A stretch of DNA of 64,000 nt from CAYLSV01 sp964386435 (GTDB lineage Bacteria; Planctomycetota; Phycisphaerae; Tepidisphaerales; Tepidisphaeraceae), in assembly GCA_964386435.1 (NCBI GenBank), contig CAYLSV010000007.1:1-64000 (forward strand), read 5' to 3'. The position numbers and the translations under genes were made by a program. The notes below the pieces were generated by a model, which was not told the origin of the DNA, did not search any database, and saw only the letters and a program-made list of their open reading frames with translations. Shown here piece by piece: positions 60,345 through 64,000 of this stretch. Each line of letters opens with the position of its first letter. Within the stretch, counting starts at the first letter, position 1.

Positions 60345-60363
60345 CTCCGTGATGCTGCTGATT

Positions 60364-60398
60364 GCCGAGACTGGTCGCCACGGGCGGCCAGTCTCGGC
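60364..60398 (+). terminator. Hairpin after the second propeller gene
   Basis: GCCGAGACTGG (60364-60374) pairs exactly with CCAGTCTCGGC (60388-60398), and inner bases extend the stem. It lies 20 bp after the stop. There is no clear T-tract. Confidence 0.55.
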
Positions 60399-60509
60399 GC
60401 AGCGGCGATCCGCACGCCCGATATTGACCGCTTCCGCCGCACCGCTGCCTCTGCTAAAGGCCGGACCAAGCAGCAGTCGTGACCGAATCTTCTACAGCCA
60501 CTGCCCGTG

Positions 60510-61856
60510 TCAAGGCACTGCAAGCAGCACCGCATCATCCGCGGCGATGCGCACCGTCTTTCCATCCCCTGGCAAGGCGTCTTGACCGGGCAAATCGATG
60601 GCCTTCAGCGGCCGATCCGCAAGATCGGCGGCTTTGGCGATTGATTCGAGACTCAGGTGCGCGTCGCTGCTTCTGGACCGGTTGAACAGGCCCAGCCATC
60701 CGCTCCCCGGCTCACCGCGTCTGTCGGCCTGCCAGATGTCGACGTGACCCGCCGACCGCAGCTGCTGCACGCACCGGGCGTTTTGGTTGCACGCGATCAA
60801 GGCGCGGCAGGTCAGTAGTTCATGATCGAGCCCGCCGAGCTGCGTCAGGTCGCAGCCCACCATGAGCGGGCTTGCGAAGATCGCTCGCTGGAGCATGAAC
60901 GTCCGCTTCTGGGCGGGCGATAGCTCGCTCGACCTCGCCGACCCTTGGCCGCAGAACGCGAAGTCCTGTTCATTGCCGTCTTCGCTCGCGTTCGGCGTCA
61001 TCTGCATCAACGCCCCGAACGGGATCATGTCGAGGTCGATCCACGGCCTGGGGCTTTGGTGCGCTTGCCAGGCCTTCATCGCGTCGAAGGTGCGCTCGAT
61101 TGAGACGTGATCGTCCCAGATGTCCTTCGTGACCCGGAGCATTTGCGACCGCCGGTAGGTGCGGAGGTGCTCCTTCGACGTATCACCGCCGGGCGACAGG
61201 CTGACGACCATCGGGTGGCCGACGGCATCGACGGCATCCAGCATGGCGTCGATCTCGTCGGGGAACGCCGTGATGTCGTCGATTTTCAGGAAGTCGACGC
61301 CCCACTCGGCGAGCTTGGCGACGAGCGAGCGGTAGTACGCCCGGCCGCCCGGATGCTGGACGTCGACGCCCACGTTCTGCGGGCACCACCGGCAGCCCCG
61401 ATCCGGCAAAGCAATGTCCGCCGCCGTGAAGTCGGTGCCCAGCACCGGCAGACGCTGCTCGATGGCCTGCCGCGAAATGCCGCGCATCAGGTGCAGTCCG
61501 AACTTCACGCCCAGCGAGCGGGCCTGATCAATCAACGGCTCGAAGCCATTGGGGAACGACGAGGCCGCCGGTTCCGGGCGACCGAAACCGTCCAGGTTCA
61601 GCACTTCGGCGTGACGCTCCGCCGGGGCATCGGACCCCGGCTGGCGGGCGTACTCGCCGTGCCATCCGCCGTCGATCACGAAGTAGTCGTAGCCGTGCGG
61701 CGCGAGCAGCTTGTGAAACGCTTCAAGGTTGGCCTGAGCCCGCGTCTCATCGATGTAGACGCCGAAGCCGTCAAAGCTGTTCCAGCCCATGGGAGGCCGA
61801 AGTGGCCACGCCGTGTCGTCGAGCGTCGATTCGGAAGATTCTGATCGAGAAGGCAT
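60510..61856 (-). CDS. GH27-type alpha-galactosidase
   Basis: 448 residues, no signal peptide, so probably cytoplasmic. GH27 landmarks are LRPPMGWNSFDGFG, HGYDYFVIDGGWHGEY, GVDFLKIDDITAFPD with the likely nucleophile Asp193, and MLRVTKDIWDDHVS for the acid/base Asp. A C-terminal beta-domain closes the protein (GWLGLFNRSRSSDAH). It would release terminal alpha-galactose from oligosaccharides. Its place beside two GH74-like proteins suggests a galactose-bearing glycan. It converges with the second propeller gene. Confidence 0.87.
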   Translation of the reverse strand: MPSRSESSESTLDDTAWPLRPPMGWNSFDGFGVYIDETRAQANLEAFHKLLAPHGYDYFVIDGGWHGEYARQPGSDAPAERHAEVLNLDGFGRPEPAASSFPNGFEPLIDQARSLGVKFGLHLMRGISRQAIEQRLPVLGTDFTAADIALPDRGCRWCPQNVGVDVQHPGGRAYYRSLVAKLAEWGVDFLKIDDITAFPDEIDAMLDAVDAVGHPMVVSLSPGGDTSKEHLRTYRRSQMLRVTKDIWDDHVSIERTFDAMKAWQAHQSPRPWIDLDMIPFGALMQMTPNASEDGNEQDFAFCGQGSARSSELSPAQKRTFMLQRAIFASPLMVGCDLTQLGGLDHELLTCRALIACNQNARCVQQLRSAGHVDIWQADRRGEPGSGWLGLFNRSRSSDAHLSLESIAKAADLADRPLKAIDLPGQDALPGDGKTVRIAADDAVLLAVP

Positions 61857-62097
61857 GGGTGCTCCTGCGGGCGCTCAAGCGAACAGCGTGGCCGCTCACT
61901 CTACCATGTCGGTCGAACGTCGCGGCACGCGCTTGTCTGGCGAATCTCGAGAACGGCCGGGCCTTCGGGTACCGGCGAAGAGCAGAGCACTAACGCCAAG
62001 CTGGAGTGCTTGCGTCGCCCGGCGGCAGAGGTTGGAAAGCGGTCGCTGCCGCCCGAGGATTCGTCGGCCGTACCGCGGTGTAAGGGCAGGTTCCCGT

Positions 62098-62880
62098 TCA
62101 CCGCTTCTTGAGCCAGCCGAGGCCGCCGAGGGCGGTGAGGGTGGCCAGGCCGGCCCAGGCGGCGGCGGGGAGCGGTACGACGGTGGCTTCGCCCAAGTCG
62201 TTGCCGTCGTTGGTGGGGGCGAAGGTCAGGATCAGGGGGTTGAGGACGGCCTGGACCGAGCCGCCGTTGAGGGTGGTGGCTTCGTGGAGGACGGTCAGGG
62301 CGTAGGTGCCGGCGGGGAGGGTGCCGGTCGCGGATTGGCTGCCGAGGGAGAAATCAGGGCCGATGCCGGTGTAGAGCGGGGTCTGGCGGCCGGCGTCGTT
62401 GGTGGCGTTGTAGGCGACGTCGACGCGGGGGCCGTCGGGGCCGGTCAAGCTGACGCTGCTGCTGAAGCGGGCGCCCTCGCCGCCGAGGTCGACGAAGCCC
62501 TCGACGCGATCGCCGGTCATGTCGCCGAAGCGGAGGTCGTAGTTCATCGCTTCGCCGAGGGTGAAGCGGGTCTGCAGCGCGTTGCCGGCGTTGGCGGTGA
62601 CGCCGGAGAGGATTTCGAGGCCAAACGTTGCGACCACACCATCGCTGTCGAGGGTGCTGCGTTGGCCGCTGAGCACGACGTTGGCCGAATCGGTGCTGAT
62701 GTCGGCCCGCAGTTCCTGGGCGCCGGTGTCGACGGTGGTTTGCACCTCATACCCGCCGGCCGCCCCGCCGCGGGCGGAGACGGATCGCTCGGCGCCGTCG
62801 TAGCTCGGGCCGGCCACCGCGGCGGCGGTGGCGACGAGCAAGGCGGCCGCGGCGGCGAGGTGGTTCATGTTCATGCCCAT
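62098..62880 (-). CDS. Secreted protein with VPLPA-type sorting signal
   Basis: 260 residues. Signal peptide NHLAAAAALLVATAAAVAG. A beta-rich body (DSANVVLSGQRSTLD, NDAGRQTPLYTGIGPDFSL). The tail VVPLPAAAWAGLATLTALG followed by WLKKR is the same type as in 2888-3580. The A/T-richer region just upstream (62885-62970) contains a TTTATCA direct repeat. The function is unknown. It probably goes to the surface through an exosortase-like system. Confidence 0.75.
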   Translation of the reverse strand: MGMNMNHLAAAAALLVATAAAVAGPSYDGAERSVSARGGAAGGYEVQTTVDTGAQELRADISTDSANVVLSGQRSTLDSDGVVATFGLEILSGVTANAGNALQTRFTLGEAMNYDLRFGDMTGDRVEGFVDLGGEGARFSSSVSLTGPDGPRVDVAYNATNDAGRQTPLYTGIGPDFSLGSQSATGTLPAGTYALTVLHEATTLNGGSVQAVLNPLILTFAPTNDGNDLGEATVVPLPAAAWAGLATLTALGGLGWLKKR

Positions 62881-63129
62881 GACTTTAACCGAAATGCCTG
62901 AAAACCCGGCAGTACAAAAGCAGCGGCGGGACGTCTGATAAATCGGCTTTTCTTGATAAACGGGGTGAGAAATTCGGGTTGCTCCTGCCGCTGGCGGACA
63001 ACGCCTGCACGTCCCCAGCGGCTGCCGCACCTCATCGAGCGGGCGGCTTGTGTGTCTTGGCGAGAATCTTGATCCGGCAACGGAATGTTTCCGCGGTGGC
63101 CGCGTTATGCTCCGGGCGTGGCCGTCGCG

Positions 63130-63708
63130 ATGCCCCAACCCGTTGCCGAGGAGCCGACGGAGTTGGATCTGGTGCGGCGGCTGCGGGACGGCGATCAGGC
63201 GGCGGGTGCGGCGTTGGTCCGGCGGTACGAGCGGCCCCTGGGCGGCTACCTGCGGCGGCTGGCCGGCGACGTGTCGGCGGCCGAAGAGCTGCTGCAGGCG
63301 ACTTGGACGAGCGTGCTGGAGCACCTCGACAAGTTCGACACCGACGACCCGACAGCCAACTTCAAGGCGTGGCTGTTCCGCATCGCCTCGAACAAAAGCC
63401 ACGACCGCTGGCGGCGGGTGCAACGCGATCACCGCCTGCACCGCGGGTTGCGGATGACGGCGGAGGTGGGCGGCTCGGCGGGTGCCGATGCCGCGGCGAT
63501 GGCGGGGGAAGACGCCGACCGGTTGCGCACGGCGATCGACGCGTTGCCGCCGCCGCAGAAACAGGTGGTGCTGATGCGGTACTACGGCGGCATGAAGTTC
63601 ACGGAAATCGCCGAGACGCTGGGCTGCCCGCTGAACACGGCGCTGGGCCGGATGCACAAGGCGATGCAGAAGTTGAAGATCGCGCTGGACGCGCAGGAGC
63701 CGATTTGA
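63130..63708 (+). CDS. ECF-type RNA polymerase sigma factor
   Basis: 192 residues. Region 2 has LVRRLRDGDQAAGAALVRR with ELLQATWTSVLEHLDKF and FKAWLFRIASNKSHDRWRR. Region 4 has LPPPQKQVVLMRYYGGMKF then TEIAETLGCPLNTALGRMH, a helix-turn-helix for -35 recognition. The linker region is long and acidic. The ATG at 63130 is used; a GTG at 63118 is possible. Its stop overlaps the next ATG by one base, the usual sigma/anti-sigma coupling. Confidence 0.92.
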   Translation: MPQPVAEEPTELDLVRRLRDGDQAAGAALVRRYERPLGGYLRRLAGDVSAAEELLQATWTSVLEHLDKFDTDDPTANFKAWLFRIASNKSHDRWRRVQRDHRLHRGLRMTAEVGGSAGADAAAMAGEDADRLRTAIDALPPPQKQVVLMRYYGGMKFTEIAETLGCPLNTALGRMHKAMQKLKIALDAQEPI

Positions 63709-64000
63709 TGAACGATTCCTTGACCCATCCCGACGCCGAACCTGCCGATGACGTGCCGGAGCCCGTGCGGCAGGCGTGGCTGGCGCTGGACGCAGACGAC
63801 GCAGACGACGCCCCGCTCGATTCGCCCGAGGCCGAGCTGGAGCAACGGGTGTTCGCCGGGCTGGCCCAGGTGGACGCCGCCGGGCCGCGGCTGCCGCAGT
63901 TGCCGCCGGGCTGGCTGGCCGACGCGCTGGCCAAGGGCGAGGCAGGTGCCGAGGAGCCGGAGAATTCCGGCCACCGCGTGGCGTGGCGGCCGGCGGGGTG
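63708..64000 (+). CDS. Putative anti-sigma factor, N-terminal part (runs off window)
   Basis: At least 97 residues, continuing past 64000. It begins MNDSLTHPDAEPADDVPEP and is very acidic, with no HxxxC zinc motif or membrane segment visible so far. Its start overlaps the sigma stop (TGATG), which suggests co-translation. The anti-sigma role is inferred from position only. Confidence 0.5.
   Translation, partial: MNDSLTHPDAEPADDVPEPVRQAWLALDADDADDAPLDSPEAELEQRVFAGLAQVDAAGPRLPQLPPGWLADALAKGEAGAEEPENSGHRVAWRPAG

Overview
The window is high-GC DNA, and its features point to a planctomycete, probably of the Phycisphaerae (inference). Two secreted proteins carry the short N-terminal planctomycete export motif (LESRRLLA, LEPRKLLS), one of which ends in a dockerin. 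Three more end in VPLPA- or PEP-CTERM-type sorting signals. There is also a prepilin-like protein of the type that is expanded in planctomycetes. Genes lie on both strands in short operons. Four 10-N runs mark assembly gaps, two of them inside genes and two beside palindromic repeats. I saw no rRNA, tRNA, CRISPR array or intact insertion sequence.

Layout. 1-5.3 kb: end of a GT2 glycosyltransferase, a GH15 glucoamylase-like enzyme, a VPLPA-tailed secreted protein and a motA-motB pair. 5.4-11.6 kb: class I FBP aldolase, a beta-propeller with a histone-H1-like tail, a Gfo/Idh oxidoreductase, unknowns, simple repeats and gmk. 12-17 kb: an apparent operon nuoC-DUF4160-DUF2442-nadB, then a lipid-kinase family gene and nth. 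17-26 kb: DUF4139 protein, methyltransferase, type II NADH dehydrogenase, a DUF4258/HTH toxin-antitoxin-like pair, a Spy-like protein fused to a deiodinase-like domain, a PQQ-type lipoprotein and an AEC permease. 26-35 kb: nuoI, a large dockerin protein, nuoH with an unusual insertion, a histidine kinase and an FAD-disulfide reductase. 35-38 kb: an apparent operon rmuC-polynucleotide kinase-Thg1. 38-50 kb: rpoZ, Flp pilin, DUF11 lipoprotein, histone-deacetylase family protein, asnB, fused aroDE, an FAD protein divergent from a MOSC protein, a HAD-deaminase fusion and a pair of small membrane proteins. 50.9-61.9 kb: a probable glycan-utilisation cluster. 62-64 kb: a second VPLPA protein and an ECF sigma/anti-sigma pair cut by the window end.

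How genes work together. Complex I subunits NuoC, NuoI and NuoH are scattered over about 18 kb among unrelated genes, with an NDH-2 between them. The rmuC-pnk-thg1 operon looks like a nucleic-acid maintenance or RNA-repair unit. The 50.9-61.9 kb cluster combines a prepilin-like protein, two paralogous GH74-like propeller proteins, a PEP-CTERM protein, a GntR/LacI-type regulator and a GH27 alpha-galactosidase. Several of its genes have good promoter matches, three of them TTGACA-N16-TARYKT-like. Dispersed intergenic palindromes of at least two sequence families occur throughout.
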